Shown here piece by piece: positions 1 to 5,482 of a stretch of 10,144 nt of DNA. The first letter of the stretch is position 1; each line of letters opens with the position of its first letter. The stretch lies in contig PCRW01000059.1 of assembly GCA_002772115.1 (NCBI GenBank), positions 1 to 10,144 on the forward strand. The letters are read 5' to 3'. A program made the translations under genes and the position numbers. Below the pieces are notes generated by a model. The model did not search any database, had not been told where the DNA came from, and saw only the letters and a list, made by a program, of their open reading frames with translations. The stretch is from Candidatus Moranbacteria bacterium CG23_combo_of_CG06-09_8_20_14_all_35_22. GTDB lineage: Bacteria; Patescibacteriota; Minisyncoccia; Moranbacterales; UBA2206.

Positions 1-61
1 GATGTTGAACATATTATTTGGTTGTATTTTTATTTTTTAACTCTGTCTAAATTTTAACATA

Positions 62-78
62 GTTGCTTAAAAAGCAAC
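62..78. repeat. Perfect inverted repeat, 7-bp arms with 3-nt centre
   Basis: GTTGCTT (62-68) and AAGCAAC (72-78) are exact reverse complements around AAA. The plus side has no T-run after it, so a Rho-independent terminator is not supported. It lies between a possible short reading-frame tail ending at 57 and the ORF starting at 86. Its GTTGCT/AGCAAC arms resemble those of the larger palindrome at 2684-2707, so it could be a related binding site. Function unknown. Confidence 0.45.
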
Positions 79-85
79 AGGTCTA

Positions 86-379
86 TTGAATTCTAAAAAA
101 TCTTTTGATATGAATTTTCAACAAATCAAGCTAAAGCATTGCGATGTTTTTATTTGGGTGGCGGTTTGGCGAGATGCAATTAAGTATTGGGTTTTTGCTT
201 CGAAAGATATGAAAAACAATAAATATTATTCCAAAGGACAACACAGGGGAAATGCTGGTGAGGGTCAACTTCATTTAAATCGAGAAAATATTAAAACCTT
301 TAAAAAATACGAGTCCAAGCCGAATCAACTACTTGAAAAAATTATCAAGGCATATAAAAAACAAAACTCTAAAAAATAA
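86..379 (+). CDS. Short ORF, probable C-terminal remnant of a nuclease-like protein
   Basis: The ORF has 97 codons from TTG at 86, or 89 from the more likely ATG at 110. No Shine-Dalgarno sequence is visible at either start, and an in-frame stop lies just upstream (68-70). The protein has a compact aromatic stretch (CDVFIWVAVWRD, then IKYWVFASKD) followed by YYSKGQHRGNAGEGQLHL and a lysine-rich C-terminal helix. The GQHRGN..GEGQLHL block looks like the end of a larger enzyme, and from memory it resembles the C-terminal part of some type II restriction endonuclease-like proteins. No complete PD-(D/E)XK or HNH core is present, so it would be inactive as a nuclease by itself. It is either a decayed gene end or a small conserved protein of unknown role. 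It converges on the next gene with a 14-nt gap. Confidence 0.5.
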   Translation: MNSKKSFDMNFQQIKLKHCDVFIWVAVWRDAIKYWVFASKDMKNNKYYSKGQHRGNAGEGQLHLNRENIKTFKKYESKPNQLLEKIIKAYKKQNSKK

Positions 380-393
380 ATTTTACAAAAAAT

Positions 394-2673
394 CTATTTC
401 GTCTCAAAACTTTTCACTTCATTATTATTGGAAAAGAAAGCTAAATTAGATTCTTCGTTGATTTCGAAATCTTGGGCTTGTGAAATTTCTGCGTTATAAA
501 ATTGCGAAATAATGTTTCCGTTTAAATCCAGTTTTACTAGGCGGGAATTTTTTTTGTCTAAAACGAAAAGATTTTGACTGTTTCTTTGGGTGTAAAGCTT
601 ATCAGCGAAAATTGGCGTGGCGGTTTTTTCAAGAGTAAAATTTTGTTTTTTGCCTTGGAAAAATTTCAAAATTTCGCCGTTTTGGGCAAGGAAAATATTT
701 TCTCCGATAGTGATGCCGGAAATTTCTTTGAGGTCGATGTTATCTTTTAGCCAATTGGTTTTTTCTCCAAATCCGCCCGTAGCTCGAGGATAGCGATAAA
801 TTTGTTGATAGTTTTTATCCAAGAGATACAGATAAGTAAGATAAGTTTCAGCTAGAGAAATTTCTGCTCCGACAGGAATTGCCAAGACATTCTCTTGGAA
901 TTTTTTGGAAAGTGGACTCCAAGAAATAATTCTATTATTTTGATTCATTAGAAAAATCAGATTCAAATCATTCATCGGAAAAGCAATTTTAAGTGAAGAA
1001 AAATCAGCTGGGAAAGAATAGTTTTGCTTATCTTCAGCGTTAGTCAATTTATTTTTATCTATAAAAAATATTTTACCGTTTAAGTTTATAATTTTTACAA
1101 GATCTGCTTGGGAAAAAACTGATTGCAATTTTTCGATTCGAGAAACATTTTTATCCTGTTCTAAGGGAAGAGGATTTTCTGGCGCAATTTCTTGAAAAAC
1201 CGGTTCTTCGCTAATGTTTTTGTTTTGAATCTTAGCGATAAAATAGGGGACAATCAAAAGGAGCATAATTGCCAAGGTGGCATAAATTTTTTGCGATTGA
1301 TCCAGCTTGAAAAAAGTTTCTTTGATTTTTGAAAATCGTGGGCGAATTTTTTCAAAAAGACTGTCTTTTTTTGAAAGTGGAACAATCCTTTTCTCGGATT
1401 GATTATTTTTTTTCGGGATAAAGGTTTTTATCCCGAGCAATATTTTTTTGATTGCAAAAATTGAAAAGGAAAAAAGTGCTAGGAGAATGTTTTTAGTGTT
1501 AAAAATAATTTTCTTGGAAAGTAGGGCTAATTTTTCTTTATCCACAAGAGGTTCTCTTGGCTTTTTTTGCGCCGGCGGAGTTTCCGTCGGAGAAATTGGC
1601 TCTTCTTTGGCTGTTTCAATTTTGTTAAAAAACTTATAGGAAGCTATTTTTTGTTTTAGATTAGCCATTCTTTTGGTTAAAAAAGTATAAAATTTGACCA
1701 GTTTTATCCGACTAATTTCTAGGGTATTTTCCCAAAAAATATTTTTTTCCTTAAATGAATAGCTTTCTTTGATGTAAATGTGGCCGGTTTTTTTATCAAT
1801 AAATTCAGCCGATTCCTTTTGCAAATCTTCCTTGATTTCTTTTACTAAAGATTTTTTTTCTTCCTCGGCCATGGGTTCTTGTTTTTGTTTCGGCGGATAT
1901 TTTTTGGCAAAAGAAGCTTGGCTGAAAGCGTTGAGATCTTCATTTTTTGGGGAAACGGATTTTTTTTCCAGTAATTCTTTTTCTTCTATCCTTGCTACCA
2001 AGACAGCGGATTTTTCCAATTCATTGCCGAGCGCAGTTTTCAAAAAACGAATAAAATCTGGTGGAGAAAATTTCAACGCGCTTCGCTTTATCTCTTCTGA
2101 AGAAAAAATTTCAAAAATCGCATCGGTGGTAATGATTAGCTGATCATCTTTTTCTAATCTTCCGCTCAAAACATCGATAAAGGTTTTGAAAGGACTGGGA
2201 CTGGCGATGCTTTGGGCGCCGTCAGTGATGTCAGTGAAAGCTTTTCCGCGAAGAAGAAAAGTTCGGGCATTGCCGGCTTGTGAAAGGTGAATATTATTTT
2301 TTTCAATGGCGAGGATGATAGCATTTATTTTTCCTAGCCAATTGACATTGCCGTGCTCGGCTAATTTGGCCAAGGCCAAGTTAGCTTTGTTGAGAGCGGA
2401 TTCGAAACTTTCAACTGATCCGCGTTTAGTTTTGGAATAATATTCTTTTTTCAAAACGGAAACTAAATAGTTGACGATATAGGAAGAGTCAGGAGAGTCG
2501 TCGGTTATTTCCAGAATTCCCGCCAATTTGCCTAAATTTTCTTGAGCGACATTTTCCGGTTCTTGTGTAAAAATTTCTAAAAGCGTTTTAGCGCTTTCTT
2601 TTTTGCATATCAAAATATCCTCAAAAGAGGTTTCTAAAACCGAGATTTTTTTGTCCGATTTATTTTTTCCCAT
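394..2673 (-). CDS. Membrane protein with degenerate PP2C-like domain and C-terminal propeller-like domain
   Basis: 759 residues, starting at ATG 2673 about 15 nt from the predicted transcription start. Residues about 48-230 have a PPM/PP2C layout: AGNARTFLLR (133-142) stands where GDSRxYL is expected, and LIITTDAIFEIF (179-190) where SDGxxE is expected. The DGMGG motif is replaced around ITDDSPDSS (56-64), and the C-terminal DN-type metal site is not visible, so catalysis is doubtful. A lysine/glutamate-rich linker (230-385) leads to a hydrophobic segment (about 389-418) and a strong membrane helix (about 462-483, ATLAIMLLLIVPYFIA). Residues about 510-759 are short beta repeats (for example LNGKIFFIDKNKL, NLFVLDKKNSRLVKLDLNGN), consistent with an NHL/YncE-like propeller. 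Positive charges before 462 put the N-terminus inside and the propeller outside, if only one helix spans. A sensor or signalling role is inference. The gene has its own promoter. Confidence 0.75.
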   Translation of the reverse strand: MGKNKSDKKISVLETSFEDILICKKESAKTLLEIFTQEPENVAQENLGKLAGILEITDDSPDSSYIVNYLVSVLKKEYYSKTKRGSVESFESALNKANLALAKLAEHGNVNWLGKINAIILAIEKNNIHLSQAGNARTFLLRGKAFTDITDGAQSIASPSPFKTFIDVLSGRLEKDDQLIITTDAIFEIFSSEEIKRSALKFSPPDFIRFLKTALGNELEKSAVLVARIEEKELLEKKSVSPKNEDLNAFSQASFAKKYPPKQKQEPMAEEEKKSLVKEIKEDLQKESAEFIDKKTGHIYIKESYSFKEKNIFWENTLEISRIKLVKFYTFLTKRMANLKQKIASYKFFNKIETAKEEPISPTETPPAQKKPREPLVDKEKLALLSKKIIFNTKNILLALFSFSIFAIKKILLGIKTFIPKKNNQSEKRIVPLSKKDSLFEKIRPRFSKIKETFFKLDQSQKIYATLAIMLLLIVPYFIAKIQNKNISEEPVFQEIAPENPLPLEQDKNVSRIEKLQSVFSQADLVKIINLNGKIFFIDKNKLTNAEDKQNYSFPADFSSLKIAFPMNDLNLIFLMNQNNRIISWSPLSKKFQENVLAIPVGAEISLAETYLTYLYLLDKNYQQIYRYPRATGGFGEKTNWLKDNIDLKEISGITIGENIFLAQNGEILKFFQGKKQNFTLEKTATPIFADKLYTQRNSQNLFVLDKKNSRLVKLDLNGNIISQFYNAEISQAQDFEINEESNLAFFSNNNEVKSFETK

Positions 2674-2683
2674 AACCGAATTG

Positions 2684-2707
2684 TTGTTGCTATAATTATA
2701 GCAACAA
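2684..2707. promoter_or_regulatory. 24-bp perfect palindrome over the -10 box (candidate operator)
   Basis: TTGTTGCTATAA (2684-2695) is followed directly by its exact reverse complement (2696-2707). Each strand therefore carries TGCTATAAT, a consensus extended -10 element. Only the minus strand has a reasonable -35 at the right distance, so the palindrome most likely overlaps the promoter of the 759-residue gene. A dimeric repressor could bind here and occlude it. The shorter element at 2764-2780 repeats TTGTTGCTA and ATTATA. Confidence 0.6.
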
Positions 2708-2723
2708 ATGGAAAAATAGTAAA
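2695..2723 (-). promoter_or_regulatory. Promoter of the PP2C/propeller gene
   Basis: Reading the minus strand: -35 TTTACT (2723-2718), 17-nt spacer, then -10 TATAAT (2700-2695) preceded by TGC, giving an extended -10. Transcription would start near 2688, leaving a leader of about 15 nt before the ATG at 2673 with no Shine-Dalgarno sequence. The fit to sigma-70 consensus is good: the -10 is perfect and the -35 matches 4 of 6. Confidence 0.6.
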
Positions 2724-2747
2724 AGCTTTATTTTTTTTGTTCCTGCC

Positions 2748-2776
2748 TTGATAAAACATCATATTGTTGCTAGATT
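2748..2776 (+). promoter_or_regulatory. Promoter of the GIY-YIG gene / tRNA-Glu unit
   Basis: -35 TTGATA (2748-2753, 5 of 6 to consensus), 17-nt spacer, -10 TAGATT (2771-2776, 4 of 6) preceded by TGC (2768-2770), an extended -10. The block TTGTTGCTA followed by ATTATA resembles the palindrome 80 bp upstream, as if one had been derived from the other. The predicted transcript starts near 2783 and has an 80-nt leader containing the GC-rich hairpin. Confidence 0.5.
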
Positions 2777-2807
2777 ATAAAAGTAGTATTTTTATGTCGC
2801 CATCGTC

Positions 2808-2852
2808 CCCGCCTTGCGTCGACGAGCAGTCGTCTCCGCGAGTCGAGGCGGG
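2808..2852 (+). repeat. GC-rich hairpin, possible REP-like element
   Basis: CCCGCCT (2808-2814) pairs with AGGCGGG (2846-2852). Inside it, TGCG (2815-2818) can pair with CGCG (2837-2840), and GACGA (2821-2825) with TCGTC (2830-2834) around the loop GCAG. This gives a 45-nt bulged hairpin in otherwise very AT-rich DNA. It lies in the leader of the GIY-YIG gene and ends 13 nt before the ATG. Its composition, abrupt edges and strong fold suggest an inserted palindromic element, but only one copy is in this window, so repeat status is inference. It is also open in frame with the nuclease ORF and could encode an unusual N-terminus if ATG 2794 were used. Confidence 0.5.
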
Positions 2853-2865
2853 TAGCCTGATTTAT

Positions 2866-3126
2866 ATGAATAACTATTTTATATATTTGTTAATAAGCCA
2901 AGATAAAAAGAGGACATATACCGGCTTTACTGATAATATAGAAAATAGGATAAAAAAACATAAAACTAAAGGCGTTAGAACAACAAAAAATTTTGGTGAT
3001 TTCAGTTATATAATATTAGAAAAAGTTTTGCCTGATGAAAGACTTGCAAGAGAAGCTGAAAAATATTGGAAGTCTGCCTCTGGCAGGAGAAGAATAAAAG
3101 AAATATTAAAAAATAAAAAAGACTAA
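2866..3126 (+). CDS. Small GIY-YIG domain endonuclease
   Basis: 86 residues from ATG 2866. The frame is open up to a TTG at 2764 and an ATG at 2794, but those codons cross the GC-rich hairpin and give an atypical proline/serine-rich peptide. Family members normally begin a few residues before the GIY motif, which favours 2866. The domain shows FIYLL (GIY strand), YTGFT (YIG strand, Ile replaced by Thr), the conserved Arg in NRIKKH, and the acidic site in LAREAEKYW near the C-terminus. The length matches single-domain UPF0213/YhbQ-type proteins, which cleave branched or damaged DNA, or whose role is unknown. No DNA-binding extension typical of homing enzymes is present. The stop lies 4 nt before a tRNA-Glu gene, so the two are probably transcribed together. 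Confidence 0.8.
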   Translation: MNNYFIYLLISQDKKRTYTGFTDNIENRIKKHKTKGVRTTKNFGDFSYIILEKVLPDERLAREAEKYWKSASGRRRIKEILKNKKD

Positions 3127-3130
3127 TTAT

Positions 3131-3208
3131 GCCGCGTTCGTCTAGCCCGGTTAGGACGTCAGGTTCTCATCCTGGAAATCATGGGTTCAAATCCCATACG
3201 CGGTACCA
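3131..3208 (+). tRNA. tRNA-Glu, anticodon CUC
   Basis: A complete cloverleaf: acceptor GCCGCGT (3131-3137) with ACGCGGT (3198-3204), D-stem GTCT (3140-3143) with GGAC (3154-3157), anticodon stem TCAGG (3159-3163) with CCTGG (3171-3175), 5-nt variable loop, and T-arm ATGGG-TTCAAAT-CCCAT (3181-3197). The anticodon loop TTCTCAT carries CTC (3166-3168), reading GAG codons. Discriminator A3205 is followed by an encoded CCA (3206-3208). The terminal 1-72 pair would be G-U, which is unusual for tRNA-Glu, where G-C is the norm. The gene follows the GIY-YIG gene by 4 nt and lacks an obvious promoter of its own. Confidence 0.93.
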
Positions 3209-3250
3209 ATAAATATAAAAAAACAAATTGAAGATGAATGGAATTTCAGA

Positions 3251-3280
3251 TAATAAAAAACAACCCCAACGGGGGTGTTT
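3251..3280 (-). terminator. Rho-independent terminator of the minus-strand small RNA
   Basis: On the minus strand, AAACACCCCC, loop GTT, GGGGTTGTTT forms a 10-position stem with one mismatch, directly followed by a T-rich tail (complement of 3253-3260). On the plus strand the hairpin is followed by CCGACC and has no T-run, so it is directional and does not serve the tRNA. Confidence 0.65.
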
Positions 3281-3356
3281 CCGACCACGTTCCTAGATCA
3301 GGGAATCCTGACCACGCCGCCGTTCGGCGACAGTTCGGAATACAGGTCTTTGTGCC
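3252..3356 (-). ncRNA. Candidate structured small RNA, family unknown
   Basis: A complete transcription unit on the minus strand, about 105 nt from near 3356 down to the T-run at about 3252. Pairing, in plus coordinates: outer stems 3345-3348 with 3283-3286 (GACC/GGTC) and 3337-3340 with 3290-3293 (TTCC/GGAA). Inside are two hairpins, 3325-3329 with 3318-3322 (CGCCG/CGGCG, or 4 bp with loop GAAC) and 3307-3313 with 3296-3302 (GGTCAGG/CCTGATC, loop ATTC). A terminator hairpin follows. The GC-rich folded block stands out from its AT-rich surroundings. It lacks the SRP RNA apical motif, RNase P and tmRNA signatures, and is shorter than typical 6S RNA. The 62-codon plus-strand frame across it looks incidental. 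Confidence 0.5.
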
Positions 3357-3360
3357 TACA

Positions 3361-3388
3361 ATACTAGCACATTTTGGAAATATTTCAA
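3361..3388 (-). promoter_or_regulatory. Promoter of the minus-strand small RNA
   Basis: Minus strand: -35 TTGAAA (3388-3383, 5 of 6), 16-nt spacer, -10 TAGTAT (3366-3361, 4 of 6) preceded by TGC (3369-3367), an extended -10. Initiation is expected at one of the G residues at 3356/3355, just before the folded region. Confidence 0.5.
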
Positions 3389-3473
3389 GCGGGCTGGTGG
3401 ATAACTCTAAAAAACGCTTTATTTAAGCAAAAAAAGATAAAATATTTTTGTGGAAAATATTAAAATATAAAAT

Positions 3474-5342
3474 ATGAAAAATCCATCTGAAAATTTAATT
3501 CCCAAAGAACAAGCAGAGATAATCAGTGAGAGCGATGCTAGCCGAATAAATAATTTAGGAAATATTTCTAATGACATTGAAGAGTTGAATCATTATCTTG
3601 AAAATCCAGATGCGTTGCCAAGCGTAGATGAAAAATATATTGATGATGTAAGGCAGAGACGGGACACCTTAAAACAAGACGAAAATTCTTTGTATAGTTT
3701 TTCTATTGGAAAAATAAAAAATATTCCAAATTCTAAAGTGATACTGGACTTAGTTCAAAGTGCGGATGTTTCAATTATGGATAAATATGATAAGCAAACA
3801 AATAAATTACTTCAAAACAATGTGTCAGCGACACTTATGACAGCAGAAGAAAAACAGCAATATTATGATGCACAAAGCAGAAGGGATGGCTTCGTCACAT
3901 ATCTGAGAGATAATTTTGGAATTAATCAAGAAGTTGGCAAAAAACTTTATGGAGAAATTGCAAGGCGACAAGAAATTAAATTGTCTAGTAACAATAAACG
4001 AGTTGGGATAGAAAGTGATGGATTGAGGATGCAAAAAGAAGATCAGAAAAGAATTGATGAAGAAAAAATAGGAGAGATAAGGAATAGACTAAACCTTCCG
4101 AATGAAGAAAATAAATCAGAAAAGCTTTATAGAGCATATACGCTTAATCCCGAAGATCTTTCAATTGAAAAATTTCAAGAACTTTTAGTCCCTATGAATA
4201 TCAATGAAAAAGACCCGACCAAGGTTAATGATGGTAACGAGCTGGGCGTTTATATGTCAACAAATGAAGATATGGTTAAAGCAGCCTATTCTCACTCCGG
4301 CGATAATATCCCTAGCTTACGCATAAAAACACCAAGATATAATAATGACTATGGGATAGTAAGCGACATAAAACTACCAAGCTGTGGAGTGATAATTGAA
4401 ATTGATACAAAAAACTTATCAATCAGGGAGCCGGAAATAACGCAGGCTCTCCAGGGTCACTATAATAATGAATTTGGAGGAAGAGAATGGATTGCGGATG
4501 GTATACCGCCTTCAAATTATAAGGTAAAAAAATTAATATTAAATATTGGATCTAGCGGATTAGATAAGATAGAAATCGAAGTGGATGGCTCGGACAAGCA
4601 AAAACTTAAAGAGGCGATTGAATTTATAAAAAACAAATTTAATCAAAAAAAACAAGAAGCTACTTTATATAAAAAATTTCTTGAATCTATATCCGAAAGA
4701 GAAAGGATGAGTAACAAATTTTACTTGGAATCAAAATGGAAAAAGTATAAGGAGGAAAATAGTGAAACAGAAGAAGAAATAACTAAAAACGAAACTCAAT
4801 CATATGTCGAAGAAAATCTAAGAGATTTTGAAAATGTTGAAGTTAAAAAAATGTCTGAATTGCCATGTTGGGGAAAAATAAATAAATTTTTTGGCGACAA
4901 AGGAATTGCTGAAAGCGAGGTCATTATTATTGGTGATGAAGAAAAATGGAAAAGCATATATGGATCAAATGATTCTAAATCATCCCATAAACCGAAAGCT
5001 ATAATATTAAAAAAAGAAATTTTTGATCAGGAAAATATTTCTGATGAAAATATGTCGTGGCTAATTCATGAAATCGGGCACATTGAATTTTATAAAGGTC
5101 TTGGAGAAAAACTGGATGAATATATGGAAGAATATCATAAAAAAGGAGAATATACTGATTCGGAAATGGAAAAATCTGCTTTTAAATTACAATTCGAGTT
5201 TTTGAAAAGTATTGGCAAAACGAAAGAAGAATGTTTGGATTTTATTAAAAAATACTTGAATAAATCTTTTAACGAAGATGAAAAAGAGGAGAAAGAAAAA
5301 GAATTAACTCAAATTGAAAAATATTTAAACAGTACTTACTAA
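3474..5342 (+). CDS. Two-domain protein: ADP-ribosyltransferase-like plus HEIGH zincin-like
   Basis: 622 residues, no signal peptide or membrane helix. ATG 3474 is the first start after a very AT-rich leader without a Shine-Dalgarno sequence. Residues 1-210 are charged and helical, with no recognised domain. Residues about 217-370 follow the order of an ART/RES-like fold: LYRAYT with R220, GVYMSTNEDMVKAAY (258-272) with S262-T263 in the place of the STS motif, GVIIEID (305-311), and FGGREWIADG (334-343) with E338 as candidate catalytic Glu. A coiled, Lys/Glu-rich linker (375-450) follows. Residues about 455-600 contain WLIHEIGHIEFY (529-540), an HExxH zinc site (H532, E533, H536). E564 or E566 could be a third ligand. 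The architecture would suit an effector or toxin, but neither activity is proven and the ART assignment is by motif order only. It stands alone, flanked by the small RNA and the prenyl synthase gene. Confidence 0.6.
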   Translation: MKNPSENLIPKEQAEIISESDASRINNLGNISNDIEELNHYLENPDALPSVDEKYIDDVRQRRDTLKQDENSLYSFSIGKIKNIPNSKVILDLVQSADVSIMDKYDKQTNKLLQNNVSATLMTAEEKQQYYDAQSRRDGFVTYLRDNFGINQEVGKKLYGEIARRQEIKLSSNNKRVGIESDGLRMQKEDQKRIDEEKIGEIRNRLNLPNEENKSEKLYRAYTLNPEDLSIEKFQELLVPMNINEKDPTKVNDGNELGVYMSTNEDMVKAAYSHSGDNIPSLRIKTPRYNNDYGIVSDIKLPSCGVIIEIDTKNLSIREPEITQALQGHYNNEFGGREWIADGIPPSNYKVKKLILNIGSSGLDKIEIEVDGSDKQKLKEAIEFIKNKFNQKKQEATLYKKFLESISERERMSNKFYLESKWKKYKEENSETEEEITKNETQSYVEENLRDFENVEVKKMSELPCWGKINKFFGDKGIAESEVIIIGDEEKWKSIYGSNDSKSSHKPKAIILKKEIFDQENISDENMSWLIHEIGHIEFYKGLGEKLDEYMEEYHKKGEYTDSEMEKSAFKLQFEFLKSIGKTKEECLDFIKKYLNKSFNEDEKEEKEKELTQIEKYLNSTY

Positions 5343-5413
5343 ATTTCAGGGCGAAAAGTGGGGTGTGGATTGGAAATTGGTGTGGTTTGTTTTCTTGCTA
5401 AGACTGGGATTTT

Positions 5414-5443
5414 TTGGTAACCTTAATCTAGCTTAATTAAAAT
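5414..5443 (+). promoter_or_regulatory. Possible promoter of the polyprenyl synthase gene
   Basis: TTGGTA (5414-5419) and TAAAAT (5438-5443) are separated by 18 nt, within the 140-nt gap between the ART-like gene and the prenyl synthase. The leader to ATG 5483 would be about 33 nt. There is no TG extension, so this is weaker than the other promoters in the window. The rest of the gap (5343-5413) shows no terminator or gene. Confidence 0.3.
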
Positions 5444-5482
5444 TCTTAGACTGGATTTTCGCGAGTGCGAGAATGAGAAATT

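Noticed and set aside
1..57. An open frame from the window edge ending in TAA at 55-57 (DVEHIIWLYFYFLTLSKF), possibly the tail of an upstream gene
   Set aside because: Only 18 codons in A/T-rich sequence; too short to distinguish from chance without the upstream DNA.
1448..2143. Plus-strand ORFs of 63 and 121 codons opposite the 759-residue gene
   Set aside because: They are Phe/Ser-rich antisense frames without domains, fully inside a long open frame with recognisable domains.
2764..2865. N-terminal extension of the GIY-YIG protein from TTG 2764 or ATG 2794
   Set aside because: The added residues come from the GC-rich hairpin and a non-conserved leader; family proteins start just before the GIY motif, matching ATG 2866. 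It is not excluded if the transcript starts near 2783.
3252..3356. The minus-strand RNA being SRP RNA or 6S RNA
   Set aside because: The GGAAGGAAGCA-type apical motif of SRP RNA is absent, and the fold is branched and too short for the long open-bubble hairpin of 6S RNA.
3238..3426. 62-codon plus-strand ORF between the tRNA and the ART-like gene
   Set aside because: It lies over the minus-strand promoter, folded region and terminator; its composition follows RNA stems and the protein shows no recognisable domain.
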